Notes: generated by a model not told the origin, from the sequence alone. A stretch of 64,000 nucleotides of DNA from JAZKDW01 sp040387375 (GCA_040387375.1 JAZKDW010000008.1:73878-137877), one strand, 5' to 3'. Counted from the stretch's first letter, positions 43,433-52,796 are shown. Made by a program: numbers and translations.

Positions 43433-43861
43433 TCAGCCTTCTCCTGAACGTACAAGATCGTCGACGTCACAAGACAAATCCCGTACCTCCAGGATTTCAA
43501 TGAACTGGACCTTGTTGAACGGGAGCTCGACTTCCACGACCCTGCCTTCCTTTTGGCCAATCAGCGCCATCGCGAGCGGCGCGAGAACCGATATATGCGC
43601 CAGAGTGCTATCGACATTCTGCGGGCAAACGATGACTATCGAATGTTCGTCATTCGAGTGTACGTTGCGGTATCGGACAGTTGAGTTGAGAGAAACATAG
43701 CCTTTTTTCTGGATATTTTCCGGAAGCAGAATCGATGTCGAAATCAGATCGATAAGGTTTTCCGCCGGATTGACTTTGACATCTCTGACGCGCAGCAATT
43801 GCTCGGCAAGTTTGCTAAGTGTGGAAGCATCATGTTGGGTGAGATAACGGTCGATTTTCAT
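43433..43861 (-). CDS. Rnk-like nucleoside diphosphate kinase regulator (GreA/B C-terminal fold)
   Basis: A 142-residue protein from ATG 43861 with GGAGA upstream. Residues 1-45 form a short coiled-coil lead (DASTLSKLAEQLLRVRD). Residues 55-135 are the GreA/GreB-type C-terminal domain: GYVSLNSTVRYRNVHSNDEH, then APLAMALIGQKEGRVVEVEL. Rnk proteins bind RNA polymerase in the secondary channel and affect nucleotide levels. The usual acidic loop tip of Gre cleavage factors is missing, as in Rnk. Confidence 0.8.
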   Translation of the reverse strand: MKIDRYLTQHDASTLSKLAEQLLRVRDVKVNPAENLIDLISTSILLPENIQKKGYVSLNSTVRYRNVHSNDEHSIVIVCPQNVDSTLAHISVLAPLAMALIGQKEGRVVEVELPFNKVQFIEILEVRDLSCDVDDLVRSGEG

Positions 43862-44542
43862 GGCAAAGATTCTCCATTGCTCATTACCTGTACAGGTTTT
43901 TGGCAATAAATAGGAATACGGTATCAAGCGCCGCAGGGGCGCTGACACAATGATGGAAGTTGAAACGGGGTGGCTCGGGAGTGCTGTGAAAATCCGGTGA
44001 AGGATTTCTCTCAGGCGCTCACCGAGCCTAAGAGAGGCAGGCGAGGTCTCGGGTGGACAACTGCACGCGACGGATACTCATGGCGAAGTATGCGTGCGAC
44101 GAACTGCATTGAATGCAAACGCAATCGGATTGAACGGCCATACGCAACTCTCCCTCGTTCAGGGTAGAACAAAATCGATTCGACAGAATGATAGTGTTGT
44201 TCAATTGGTGTATGGGTGCAGGTTGATTACGTGAGTCGAGTATATATGCCTGGAATTTTTAGTCAACCTACGCATGCAGTAAATGACGTGAGGCCGGCAA
44301 CGGCAGACGCAGATTGAAATTGAAACGCACGCGTGTCAATTCAGACTCTACCTGACTATTCAGGTCAAGAATGATTTGCCCTGCAACGGTCCTGGAAGTT
44401 CCAGTTCGCCCGTTTGCGATATTGGTACAATCACCCGCCGCGAGCGATAACGCCAGATTTCATTAAAAAGCGAAGACTGAAAAACAGCGTTGCCCTCAGT
44501 CCTGCCGTCGGGTAATTTTGGCATGCTCCATAATGAACGCAC
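43862..44542. other. Intergenic region without recognisable genes
   Basis: About 680 bases between the Rnk-like and rhodanese genes. Small frames on both strands lack ribosome sites and recognisable products. I see no tRNA or clear terminator. A promoter for the rhodanese gene presumably lies near its right end. Confidence 0.4.
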
Positions 44543-45496
44543 ATGAATAACAAAGACACTTCCGCCCCTTTTGGATTCCGCCGAGACCTGCACAGATGGC
44601 AGCAGCTTGTCACCCCGGCGTGGGTGGCAGGGCTCATCACGGAAGCGGCGACTATCGCTGCGCCGGCCAGGGACTGGCGTTTGCTGGAGATTGGATTCGG
44701 CGTTTTGGAGTCATTCCTGATTGATCACATTCCTGGCGCCGGCTACCTGGACACCATGCAACTGGAGAATGGCCCGCTGTGGAATAAAGTGTCAGACAGG
44801 TCGCTGCTTCAGCTGCTACTACGCTACGGGATTCGGCATGACACAACCGTTGTGCTGTATGGCCGACATTCATTGGCAGCAGCACGTGCGGCGCATCTCA
44901 TGCTGTATGCCGGCGTCAAGGATGTCCGCCTGCTCGATGGCGGTTATGCGGCCTGGCGTGGCTTGGGTTTTCCGGTCGCGCAAGGCATGCCGCGTCAGTA
45001 TCCGGCCGCCAGCGATTTCGGTACTGACTTTCCGGCACATCCTGAGTATCTGGCCGATATTCACCAGGTCCGGAAACTGTTGCGGCAGGCGGATGGATCC
45101 CTGGTCAGTATTCGCACCTGGAGCGAATTTATTGGTCAAACATCGGGCTATAGCTATATTCAAGCCAAGGGTGATATTCCGGGCGCTCGCTGGGGGCGCT
45201 CAGGCCCCGGCCACGACATCAACAGCATGAGCGAATTCCACGATGCCGGCAGCACGATGAAATCTGCCGCTGAAAATTGCCACATGTGGAGCGCAAACGG
45301 AATCCGGCCAGACCAGCAGACGGTGTTCTACTGTGGCACCGGCTGGCGCGCCTCACTCGCTTTTTTCTATTCCTGGCTCATGAACTGGCAGCGTATCGGC
45401 GTGTATGACGGCGGCTGGTGCGAATGGAGCCGCGATCCGGACAACCCGGTGGTTTGCCGGGTAAATGCTTCCCGCGAAGATTCATGCATCACCTGA
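44543..45496 (+). CDS. Tandem-rhodanese sulfurtransferase
   Basis: A 317-residue protein with two rhodanese domains, as in thiosulfate or 3-mercaptopyruvate sulfurtransferases. Domain 1 (about residues 30-145) has DHIPGAGYLDTMQLENGPLW and an inactive loop, VVLYGRHSLAAAR, with no cysteine. Domain 2 (about 165-305) has the active-site loop YCGTGWRAS (Cys264) and VYDGGWCEWSRDP. The loop size and sequence lean towards thiosulfate sulfurtransferase. It is monocistronic and convergent with the outer-membrane protein gene. Confidence 0.88.
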   Translation: MNNKDTSAPFGFRRDLHRWQQLVTPAWVAGLITEAATIAAPARDWRLLEIGFGVLESFLIDHIPGAGYLDTMQLENGPLWNKVSDRSLLQLLLRYGIRHDTTVVLYGRHSLAAARAAHLMLYAGVKDVRLLDGGYAAWRGLGFPVAQGMPRQYPAASDFGTDFPAHPEYLADIHQVRKLLRQADGSLVSIRTWSEFIGQTSGYSYIQAKGDIPGARWGRSGPGHDINSMSEFHDAGSTMKSAAENCHMWSANGIRPDQQTVFYCGTGWRASLAFFYSWLMNWQRIGVYDGGWCEWSRDPDNPVVCRVNASREDSCIT

Positions 45497-45565
45497 ATCA
45501 GCGAGGTCTTTTGTGTGCAAGGCCCTGGCAGAAGGGGAAGCAATGTGCGGTTTGAACCGCGCTTT

Positions 45566-46312
45566 TTAAAATCGGTACGTGATGCCAACGCCGAACTGAC
45601 GATCCGCTTCAGCTGCCTTCAATCCAAACTTCAGTCCTGCATCGACATCGACTTTTTTGGTTGGTGCGTAGATCAGACCGACAAGGAAAAAGGCAGGATT
45701 TGTCCGAATCGTTTTCTCGATATTTCGACTCGCGCCAATATCGGCTAACAAATTGACCTGCGGCGTAACTTCATACACTGCGGCAGCTGATACCCGCCAC
45801 AATAAGCGTTGGTTCGCATCACGCAATACCGCAGAACGATAATTGTTGACCTGGACGCCGATGTTGCCATGAAAAGTCCATGGCGCGTGTTCGGAGCTTG
45901 CCAGAAGGGTCAGCGCTCCACTCGTCCGTCCATTCCCCAACTGCTTGCTTTCGTCTCCCGTGGCAAGAATTAACTCGGGTTTGAGTGCCAGCGAGGTTTG
46001 CTCATTTTTCCAAAAACGCCACTTGATGCCGAGCGCTGCATCGTTCATGCCCGATGGGCCGGACAATGTAGCTGGCAGATTTCCAAAGACATCCACATTG
46101 CTGCGTATGCCATAGGTATAGGTAAAGGCGGCAACGCGAGAGCGGACACCGGCGGAGCGGATGTGGTCAGTGTTGAGCTCGATCTGGCTGTTGCCCTGGT
46201 CCTGCGTTCCCGTATCGTCGGTAACGAGCGGATGTACAGCCTGGACATCGTTCATCATCATCACGCTGAGTGACAACGCGGCAAGGGGTGGCGAAAAAAC
46301 AGAGAGTCTCAT
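45566..46312 (-). CDS. MetA-pathway-of-phenol-degradation type outer-membrane protein
   Basis: A 248-residue protein from ATG 46312 with a signal peptide (MRLSVFSPPLAALSLSVMMM, cleaved near VQA). The body shows alternating strands of a small beta-barrel, starting HPLVTDDTGTQDQGNSQIEL and ending with FGVGITYRF, whose terminal aromatic is the usual outer-membrane insertion signal. The first motif is typical of the Phenol_MetA_deg family, whose members are putative transporters. It stands alone, convergent with the rhodanese gene. Confidence 0.8.
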   Translation of the reverse strand: MRLSVFSPPLAALSLSVMMMNDVQAVHPLVTDDTGTQDQGNSQIELNTDHIRSAGVRSRVAAFTYTYGIRSNVDVFGNLPATLSGPSGMNDAALGIKWRFWKNEQTSLALKPELILATGDESKQLGNGRTSGALTLLASSEHAPWTFHGNIGVQVNNYRSAVLRDANQRLLWRVSAAAVYEVTPQVNLLADIGASRNIEKTIRTNPAFFLVGLIYAPTKKVDVDAGLKFGLKAAEADRQFGVGITYRF

Positions 46313-46499
46313 TTTTAATTGTTTTAATGAACCTCGCACTTCGATCCTGGAGCCCCGGATTTCTGCATGCAGAGCGAAATAATTTGCCAATAACCGGGTC
46401 TTTTCCCGTTAGCGGGCAGTAATGCTTGCGTCAACCAACTTTAACACGGGAATTTACCGCGTGCTATTGAGGGGCGGCTCCTCTGACTCTTCGGGTGTC

Positions 46500-47465
46500 T
46501 TACTTCTTGTGCGATGGAGGCACTTTCGTCCACCCCAGACTGACGACAACAGACAAAGTGATGATGACGCCGACCACGGCAAGCGACAGCAGTACCGGAA
46601 TCTTGAAAAAATCCACGACCAGCATTTTGGCGCCAACGAATATCAGAATCATTGCCAGGCCGTACTCCAGGAAACGGAATCGGTCTGCCATATCCTTGAG
46701 CAGGAAGTACATCGCCCGCAGGCCGAGGATTGCGAACACGTTCGATGTCAGCACGATGAACGGGTCGCTAGTGACAGCGAGGATGGCCGGGATGCTGTCT
46801 AACGCAAAAATCAGGTCAGTGATTTCCACCAGCACCAGTACCAGAAACAGCGGTGTTGCATAGCGTATTCCCTCTCGCACGACAAAGAATAGTTCGTCAT
46901 GGCAGGTTTCTGTGACCGTCATGTGGGTGCGCATCCAGCGCAGTGCCGGGTTATTCCAAAGGTCGGGCGGCTTGTTGGCAAAGATCAGCATCTTGATGCC
47001 GGTTACCACCAGCATGAGTCCGAACAGATAGAGGAGCCAGTGGAATTCGCTAAGCAGCCACACGCCTGCCACGACCATGATGGTGCGCATCACAATGGCA
47101 ACAAGCACGCCGTATAACAACACCCGGCGCTGATACTGGGCAGGTACCTCGAAGTAGTTGAAGATCAATAGCCAGACAAAAATATTGTCAAGTGCCAGCG
47201 CCTTTTCAATCATGTAACCGGTCAGGAATTCAAGCGCTTTCTGATTGGCGATCTCCCGGCCGGCCGAAGTGTCAAGGTACCACCAGAGCATGCCGTCAAA
47301 CACCAGCGAGGCCGCCACCCATACCATGGACCAGCCAGCGGCTTCGCGAAACGATACCTTGTGTGCGGTTCTGCCGCCCAGGAGCAACAGGTCGGCTGCA
47401 ATCATTGCAAGGATGATGGCAAAGAAGCCTGCCCACATCCACCATGCACCAATACTCTCCACCAT
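46500..47465 (-). CDS. TerC/Alx-family integral membrane protein
   Basis: A 321-residue inner-membrane protein with about eight to nine TM helices. Family marks are the acidic intramembrane motifs LALDNIFVWLLIFNYFEVP (residues about 90-108) and VEITDLIFALDSIPAILAVT (about 215-234), plus LRAMYFLLKDMADRFRFLEY. The Alx branch is implicated in manganese export and pH or tellurite stress. I see no yybP-ykoY riboswitch upstream, where an EAL remnant ends 12 bases from the ATG. Confidence 0.88.
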   Translation of the reverse strand: MVESIGAWWMWAGFFAIILAMIAADLLLLGGRTAHKVSFREAAGWSMVWVAASLVFDGMLWWYLDTSAGREIANQKALEFLTGYMIEKALALDNIFVWLLIFNYFEVPAQYQRRVLLYGVLVAIVMRTIMVVAGVWLLSEFHWLLYLFGLMLVVTGIKMLIFANKPPDLWNNPALRWMRTHMTVTETCHDELFFVVREGIRYATPLFLVLVLVEITDLIFALDSIPAILAVTSDPFIVLTSNVFAILGLRAMYFLLKDMADRFRFLEYGLAMILIFVGAKMLVVDFFKIPVLLSLAVVGVIITLSVVVSLGWTKVPPSHKK

Positions 47466-47477
47466 GATCAGGAAAGC

Positions 47478-47760
47478 TCACTTGCAGCCTATCCTCTTCC
47501 GGTGGCGTTCACCGTACTCCCAATACCAGGACGCGAAACAGGCTCCCGACATGGGTTTTCCAATATAAAAGCCTGGTGCCTGGTGAACGCCATGCGAACA
47601 GATATAGTCGAACACACCTTCAGTCTCCACGCCTTCTGCCGCTACTTTCAGATCCAGTGTACGGCCAAGAGTAATCATTGCATCCGTGACCGCACGGCTT
47701 GCACCACCACAAATCTTCCCGCTTGCGGTGATGGCCCAGCGAGCATGGATAACGTTCCGG
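47478..47760 (-). pseudogene. EAL-domain remnant (C-terminal fragment)
   Basis: This stretch encodes the last part of a cyclic-di-GMP phosphodiesterase EAL domain: LGRTLDLKVAAEGVETEG, then ICSHGVHQAPGFYIGKPMSG. The preceding codons still read as related sequence back to an in-frame TAG near 47762. The catalytic EAL and DDFG parts are gone, so it is a decayed fragment. Confidence 0.75.
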
Positions 47761-48124
47761 GCCTAGTGCAAAACTGGCAGCATCGTTGAAGAACTGAATT
47801 TAGTCCGGCCCCGAACCGCACCAGTGATCGTCCACAGGATTCGCACTACATGAACTGTTGCATCGAGGTGAAACAAATTTTAGGAAACTATTGAATCCCA
47901 GGAAAAAGTGAACTCGGCCTGAATACTGAGACAATCAGTGCCGGCCTCTCGTTCCTGTTTGAATTGTCGAGGGAGCGGAACGATAAGGACTATTTACTTA
48001 AGAGCCTCACGTCGGTATCGTCTATTCCGCATGGGTACTTGAGTATCGCGCAGCCATAGGTGAGAGGGGCTGGCTGCGTGTGCAAGCGGCCGCCTGTTTC
48101 AGGAAACAGGCGGCAATCGCCAGG
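47761..48124. other. Intergenic region
   Basis: About 364 bases with no convincing gene. It contains the hairpin at 48090-48113. The left part may be further decayed sequence from the EAL gene. Confidence 0.4.
48090..48113 (-). terminator. Strong hairpin after the NMT1-type gene, possible terminator
   Basis: Arms CCGCCTGTTTC and GAAACAGGCGG are exact inverted copies with a 2-base centre, 12 bases past the stop of the minus-strand gene. There is no T-tract, so it may act as a 3' stabiliser or a weak terminator. Confidence 0.5.
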
Positions 48125-49162
48125 CTACTTGCCAAGTATATTCAATTCAGCCTTCGACGGCAGATACTTTGAGTCAAATATAGCCGACGGGTCGATGCGG
48201 GTCTTCGTTCCGAAGGCATCACTGACTTGGGTCGCCATCAGTGCAATTCGCGGCGGTGAAACCTGACCGAATCCTTCTTTTCGTGCGTCCGGGCTGATGA
48301 GCGTTTGGGTGACCAGCTGTTTTAATTTTTCGAGCTCGAGTTTCTCGTCGACCAGCGGCTCCCGCTGCTTCAAATATCTGGCCGCTTCGGCCGGATTGTT
48401 GATCGTGTCGCGATAACCCTTCGCCACCGCCCTCAGGAATGCCTTGACTGTTTCTGGATTGTTTTTGGCGAATTCGCTATTGGCAATAATCGAATTGCCA
48501 TAGAGTTTTACACCGAAATCCGAATAGGGCAGGATAAGTAATTCATCCTGCTTGATACCGCGCGCAAACAAGCTTGCCGGGCTATAGAAGGTAAAGCCCG
48601 AGATTGCATCCACGTCTCCCCGGACCAGCATGGTTTCGCGCAAGGTCGGATCCATTGCGATCCAATTGATTTTTGCATTATCGATGTTGTTCGCTTTCGC
48701 AAAGACCGGGAACGCCCGGCGCGCCGCATCAAAAGTGGGAGCGCCCAGTTTTTTTCCGATCAAATCGGATGGTTGTTTTATGCCGGATTTCTTGAGCGCG
48801 AAAATGGCTGACGGCGTATTGTTGTAGACCATCATCACGCCGACTGGCCTTTGAGGACTGGTGGGATTATTGCCGACAAATTCCATCACAGCGACAAGAT
48901 CCGCAAACCCCATGTCATAGGTCCCTGCCGCGACGCGTGTCGCGGAGATGCCGGAACCGCTTCCTGAATCGATGGTGACATCTAATTTTTCTTGCGTAAA
49001 ATAGCCCTTGCCCAGCGCAAGCAGGAATGGGGCAGCCGGCGCCTCGAAACGCCAGTCGAGTGTGAATTTGATTTTGTTTGTTTGAGCGGATGCCGATGTT
49101 GTAGCGGCGGCGGCGATCAGCGTTGTAGTAACGATGCGGCGCAACAGGTGAAATGCATTCAT
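48125..49162 (-). CDS. NMT1/THI5-like ABC transporter substrate-binding protein
   Basis: A 345-residue periplasmic protein with a signal peptide (cleaved after ASA near residue 26) and the SsuA/ThiY pattern: FTLDWRFEAPAAPFLLALGKGYF, GSGSGISATRVAAGTYDMGF, KLGAPTFDAARRAFPVF. It should deliver a small organic ligand to an ABC importer; no permease or ATPase gene is adjacent. TGGAG precedes the ATG. It is the last of three same-strand genes after an IPNS-type oxygenase and a TIM-barrel isomerase. Confidence 0.87.
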   Translation of the reverse strand: MNAFHLLRRIVTTTLIAAAATTSASAQTNKIKFTLDWRFEAPAAPFLLALGKGYFTQEKLDVTIDSGSGSGISATRVAAGTYDMGFADLVAVMEFVGNNPTSPQRPVGVMMVYNNTPSAIFALKKSGIKQPSDLIGKKLGAPTFDAARRAFPVFAKANNIDNAKINWIAMDPTLRETMLVRGDVDAISGFTFYSPASLFARGIKQDELLILPYSDFGVKLYGNSIIANSEFAKNNPETVKAFLRAVAKGYRDTINNPAEAARYLKQREPLVDEKLELEKLKQLVTQTLISPDARKEGFGQVSPPRIALMATQVSDAFGTKTRIDPSAIFDSKYLPSKAELNILGK

Positions 49163-49384
49163 TCAAGAACTCCAGTCAGTAAATTAAATTTTTTGAGTCG
49201 CGCCGCTCATTAAATCTGCTGCACGCCTATGTAACTCCGAGCTTGCAAAAAACATGAAACGCATTTCGCATGCCTTGCCAATCAACAGGCTTGGACGGAC
49301 ATGCAATTCCAACGTGGTGACATCAAGTGCAACATTGCACCTTCCTGGTGCTTCAGCACGTCAAGCGCAGGCCTCGCGTGCCGG

Positions 49385-50401
49385 CTATGGAAAAGCGCTG
49401 CATCCCGCTTTGACCTGGGCCGACAATATTTTTGCTTCGTTGCGTATCCATTCCGCGATGGCCACATTCTGTTCAAACAGCGAGTATCTTGCGTTTTCGC
49501 CGTAGTCAGGCATGTCGATCATATCGGTCGTGATATACCGTAAAACGCTATCCGGATTCGAGAAGTGACTGCATAGCGCTTTGCGGACGACTTCCTTGCA
49601 TGGCTGTAAGCGATAAGCGTGCCAATCGGAATGCCATTCGCCTGCCGCGGGCCGTACGAATGGATATTGGCAGGCGCGTCCCCATCCGCCACCGCCTTCT
49701 CTTTGCGCCCAACGATTTTTCGGTCCGTTGGGCGATGCTGGTCGCACTTGCAGCCACGGCGTCATGTTCATTGATAGCCAGCGGTCGATTACATTGCCGG
49801 TTTCGTAAGGGTCGATCGGAAATGCGCCGGACTCGACCTCCTCCCGAAGTCCACTGGCATCCAACTCTTCCGGATTGTCGATCTTCAGTAAAACATGGCT
49901 ATGGTCGAGCACAAAATTAAAGGGAATACCGCGCTCCCGGACAGCAGCGGCGACGCGCTCGACCCTTCGGAAATCTTCCGACCACATGTTGATATGGACT
50001 TCAAATCCGACGCCCACTCCTGTGCGTATGCCGCTGTTGAAAGCGTCAAGGTAAGCTGTCACCACCTGTTCATCGGATATGCGCGTGCCGGCGGAATCAT
50101 GGGCAAAGAGCAGCACGTTGTGGAATTCGCCTCCAGCTGCTTTGGCGATGTGCAAATTGCTTTCCAGCGTGTCCATATTTGCACCGATACGATACATGCC
50201 CAGGCCGGTGCGTATTGGAATTCCATATTTTTCAGAAGCACGCAGGTACTCGGCCTCCTCTCCCGGTTGCGGCAGGCGGTCAAAATGGTCATATACCCCT
50301 GCATCGCGCACCATGCTGAACATGGACGCCACATCCAACGGTGCCGTGTGGCGAACGCCGCGACCGCTGCACCCAAGTGAAATGTTCGCAAGTGCGTCCA
50401 T
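49385..50401 (-). CDS. Xylose-isomerase-like TIM-barrel protein
   Basis: A 338-residue protein of the AP endonuclease 2 / xylose isomerase-like superfamily. The start MDALANISLGCSGRGVRHTA leads into barrel strands such as EYLRASEKYGIPIRTGLGMY, GFEVHINMWSEDF and NFVLDHSHVLLKIDNPEE. The likely metal-binding Glu and His residues of the barrel are in these segments. The ATG abuts the oxygenase stop with no gap, so the two are translationally linked. The substrate is unknown. Confidence 0.72.
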   Translation of the reverse strand: MDALANISLGCSGRGVRHTAPLDVASMFSMVRDAGVYDHFDRLPQPGEEAEYLRASEKYGIPIRTGLGMYRIGANMDTLESNLHIAKAAGGEFHNVLLFAHDSAGTRISDEQVVTAYLDAFNSGIRTGVGVGFEVHINMWSEDFRRVERVAAAVRERGIPFNFVLDHSHVLLKIDNPEELDASGLREEVESGAFPIDPYETGNVIDRWLSMNMTPWLQVRPASPNGPKNRWAQREGGGGWGRACQYPFVRPAAGEWHSDWHAYRLQPCKEVVRKALCSHFSNPDSVLRYITTDMIDMPDYGENARYSLFEQNVAIAEWIRNEAKILSAQVKAGCSAFP

Positions 50402-51370
50402 TTATTTCCCGTAACTTTGCTGGAACTTCATTTTGAAATGATCTGCCACAGTGCTTGGCGCATAGCGCGGCGGATTCGTGGTGTCGGTACAGGTCGGCAG
50501 GCACTCCAACGCCATGTCGGGATCGCCGGACAGGAAGTAGGGGATTGAATAGCGCTCCCGTCCGGATAAATTGATCACCCGGTGCAGCGTCGAGCGATAG
50601 CGGTCATTGGTCCAGCATCCCATCATGTCGCCCAGGTTCACGACGAAGGTGCCTGGGATCGGTGGTGCATCGATCCAGGTTTTTGTCCCTTCATTCCAGA
50701 CCTGCAAGCCGCCGGCGTCATCCTGTAGCAAGACGGTAATGCCGCCGAAATCGGTATGTTCGCCGCAGCCTTTTTCATTGGGCAAAGGCTGGGCCGGCTG
50801 AGGGGGGTAATGCAAAAGCCGGACAATCGCCATTGGCCCCGCAGTGAAAGCGTCAAAATGCTGTTCCGGAAGATCGAGAGACAGTGCAAGGCCACGCATG
50901 ATCGTGACGCACAGCTCTCTCATTGCGTCGTGATACACCTTCATCACGGTGCCGAAATTTACCGGCTCCGTGGGGATCTGGTTCGGTCCGAGGCTGAATA
51001 CGCCCGCTTTCACCCGCGGGTCGGTTTCGGGAATATCGACGCCGAAGTAGAACCCTTCCTTCAAATCCGGCGGAGCGCCGATCTCCAGGGTTTGTCCTTG
51101 CAAGTTCTCGTAGCCGCGACTGCAAATCCAGTTGTCTTTCGTAACCCGCATCTTGGTTTCAAGATCTAAAGCGAAAAACGCCTTTGATGCGGCCATCGCA
51201 TTTTCAATGATCTCCGGGGATACGCCGTGATCTGAGACATAAAAGAATCCCTTGTCCTCGCACGCGTTACGCAGCTCGGCCACTGCTTTTCGACGTTTCT
51301 CATTGTTTGTCGAGGAAAGTGCCTCGACATTGATAATCGGAAGGTCAAGACCACCTGCATTCAGCGCCAT
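50402..51370 (-). CDS. Isopenicillin N synthase-family Fe(II) oxygenase
   Basis: A 322-residue non-haem iron oxygenase of the IPNS/2-oxoglutarate group. It begins with LPIINVEALSS and ACEDKGFFYVSDHGVSPEII. The iron ligands HTDFGG (about residue 206) and TLHRVINLSGRERYSIPYF (His near 263) are present, and the RYS matches the R-x-S that binds the 2-oxoglutarate carboxylate. The relatives are diverse and act on small molecules; this one is not assigned to antibiotic synthesis. AAGGGG precedes the ATG. It is the first gene of the three-gene cluster. Confidence 0.87.
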   Translation of the reverse strand: MALNAGGLDLPIINVEALSSTNNEKRRKAVAELRNACEDKGFFYVSDHGVSPEIIENAMAASKAFFALDLETKMRVTKDNWICSRGYENLQGQTLEIGAPPDLKEGFYFGVDIPETDPRVKAGVFSLGPNQIPTEPVNFGTVMKVYHDAMRELCVTIMRGLALSLDLPEQHFDAFTAGPMAIVRLLHYPPQPAQPLPNEKGCGEHTDFGGITVLLQDDAGGLQVWNEGTKTWIDAPPIPGTFVVNLGDMMGCWTNDRYRSTLHRVINLSGRERYSIPYFLSGDPDMALECLPTCTDTTNPPRYAPSTVADHFKMKFQQSYGK

Positions 51371-51800
51371 ACAGACCCCTTTTCACTCTTAAGTAGAAGA
51401 AGTTATAAGATTAATTAAAGTTAATTGGAAAGCGTCCAATTTTATAGACAAGAGTTGCGTAGAGATAATTGCAGGGAATTCTATGGGTGTCAATTAATTG
51501 AATAGGCGAATGGAAAATATTTAACGGTTCAGAAGGCGAAGGCGCCCTTTACTTTAACGTTGCAGACGTCTGCCATGCATGCAATAGCGAACTTTGGCTT
51601 GCTAATGCAATTGATTGGCGTTGGCCGGTTATTGACGTATGTGACGGATCGGGTTCGACCCTGAGCTCCCATGCGGCAAGTCAGAAAGCTGCCGTGCGGG
51701 CCAGCGTAAATTAACATGAGCTGAAATATTTCCTATATGCAATAATCATCAGGCGCTGATGTATGCGATTTATTTGACCCTGAGCACAACCTGAGAAAAC
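51371..51800. other. AT-rich intergenic region
   Basis: About 430 bases between divergent genes (the oxygenase operon on the left, the DUF4124 gene on the right). No convincing gene is seen; promoters for both should lie here. Confidence 0.4.
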
Positions 51801-52292
51801 ATGAAAAAAATAAGTCTTGTCTGCTTGCTTGCACTAGGGGTAGGGCTACATGCCAAAGCACAGAATACGAATGGAATACAAAAATGTGTCTCGCATGGCA
51901 AAACCATTTATTCGGATACCGAATGTCCTCGGGGCACCACATCAAAAAACCTTGAAATTAGCCATGCCAGGGGCATTACTAGCCCGGACAGGCAAACCAT
52001 CAATGAAACCAGAGCGCGTATTCAAGACGAAATGTGGGTTGATGCAGTACCTGGCCGAAGCATTACGCGGACAGTGACGAAGAAGGGGATTGCAAATACT
52101 TCTACAATAGAAAATCCGCTCCCAATACAAGCAAAAAATATTTCGAATAAAAAAGCGGACTGCGCGGCAATTACAGGACGGATAAGCTCACTGGAATCCA
52201 TGGCTAGACAACCGCAAAGCGGGGAGATGCAGGACTGGATCAAGCTGGAAAAAGCAAAAGAGCAATCGCGTAGCTATGACATCAAATGTTAG
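51801..52292 (+). CDS. DUF4124-domain exported protein
   Basis: A 163-residue protein with a signal peptide (MKKISLVCLLALGVGLHAKA). Residues 27-46 show the DUF4124 pattern KCVSHGKTIYSDTECPRGTT, a small domain with a conserved Cys pair common in betaproteobacterial exported proteins. The C-terminal half is hydrophilic with one further Cys pair (KADCAAITG; SYDIKC). The role is unknown, but the domain is generally found in periplasmic or envelope proteins. Confidence 0.85.
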   Translation: MKKISLVCLLALGVGLHAKAQNTNGIQKCVSHGKTIYSDTECPRGTTSKNLEISHARGITSPDRQTINETRARIQDEMWVDAVPGRSITRTVTKKGIANTSTIENPLPIQAKNISNKKADCAAITGRISSLESMARQPQSGEMQDWIKLEKAKEQSRSYDIKC

Positions 52293-52408
52293 TTCCAATA
52301 GCTTGTCATTGAAAACCACAACAGATGGAATTCAGCGAGAAACGCTTCTCTGGAAGCTGTGCCCTGCAAGAACAGGCTGCCTGGCCTTGATAACGAAAAA
52401 GCGAAGCG

Positions 52409-52729
52409 TCACTCAGGGCTGGAAAGTTTCATCAGAACGAGACCGCAGACAATAAGCGCCGCCGCAATGACTCGGGTCGCGTTCAGCGGTTCATCCAGTA
52501 CAGTAATTCCCACGATAAATGCGCCAATCGCTCCGATGCCAGTCCAGACCATGTAAGCAGTACCGAGAGGGAGCGTTCGCATGGATATTGATAGCAAACC
52601 AAAGCTTGCGATCATCATGACGATCGTAACCAGAGATGGGACAAGTTTGGTAAAGCCGTGTGACTGCTTCATGGAAAATGCCCAGACAACTTCCAATATT
52701 CCTGCAATCACCAACAGAATCCAGACCAT
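52409..52729 (-). CDS. sugE: SugE/Gdx-type guanidinium exporter (SMR family)
   Basis: A 106-residue inner-membrane protein with four TM helices. The first helix carries the conserved Glu (LVIAGILEVVWAFSMKQSHG, Glu13), the proton/cation site of small multidrug resistance proteins, and MKQSHGFTKL is characteristic of the SugE/Gdx branch that exports guanidinium. AAGGAG precedes the ATG. A paired hairpin with the guanidine-II (mini-ykkC) look lies just upstream, which strongly supports guanidinium export rather than general drug efflux. Confidence 0.88.
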   Translation of the reverse strand: MVWILLVIAGILEVVWAFSMKQSHGFTKLVPSLVTIVMMIASFGLLSISMRTLPLGTAYMVWTGIGAIGAFIVGITVLDEPLNATRVIAAALIVCGLVLMKLSSPE

Positions 52730-52750
52730 GACGGTGCTCCTTTACAAGAG

Positions 52751-52796
52751 CCGGGCCGTCCCGGACATTATTTCCAAATGGGGAGGCCGTTCCTCC
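52751..52796 (-). ncRNA. Guanidine-II (mini-ykkC) riboswitch upstream of sugE
   Basis: On the minus strand two hairpins are 17 bases apart. The first has stem GGAGG/CCTCC with loop AACGG (52796-52782), and the second has stem CCGGG/CCCGG with loop ACGG (52764-52751). ACGR loops on two short hairpins are the hallmark of the guanidine-II class, and sugE is a usual target. The first loop has an extra A, a departure from the usual tetraloop. The second hairpin ends about 12 bases before the AAGGAG of the gene. Confidence 0.78.

Noticed and set aside
46500..47480. Possible yybP-ykoY manganese riboswitch for the TerC/Alx-like gene
   Set aside because: Only 12 bases separate the gene from the EAL remnant and no matching hairpins are visible upstream.
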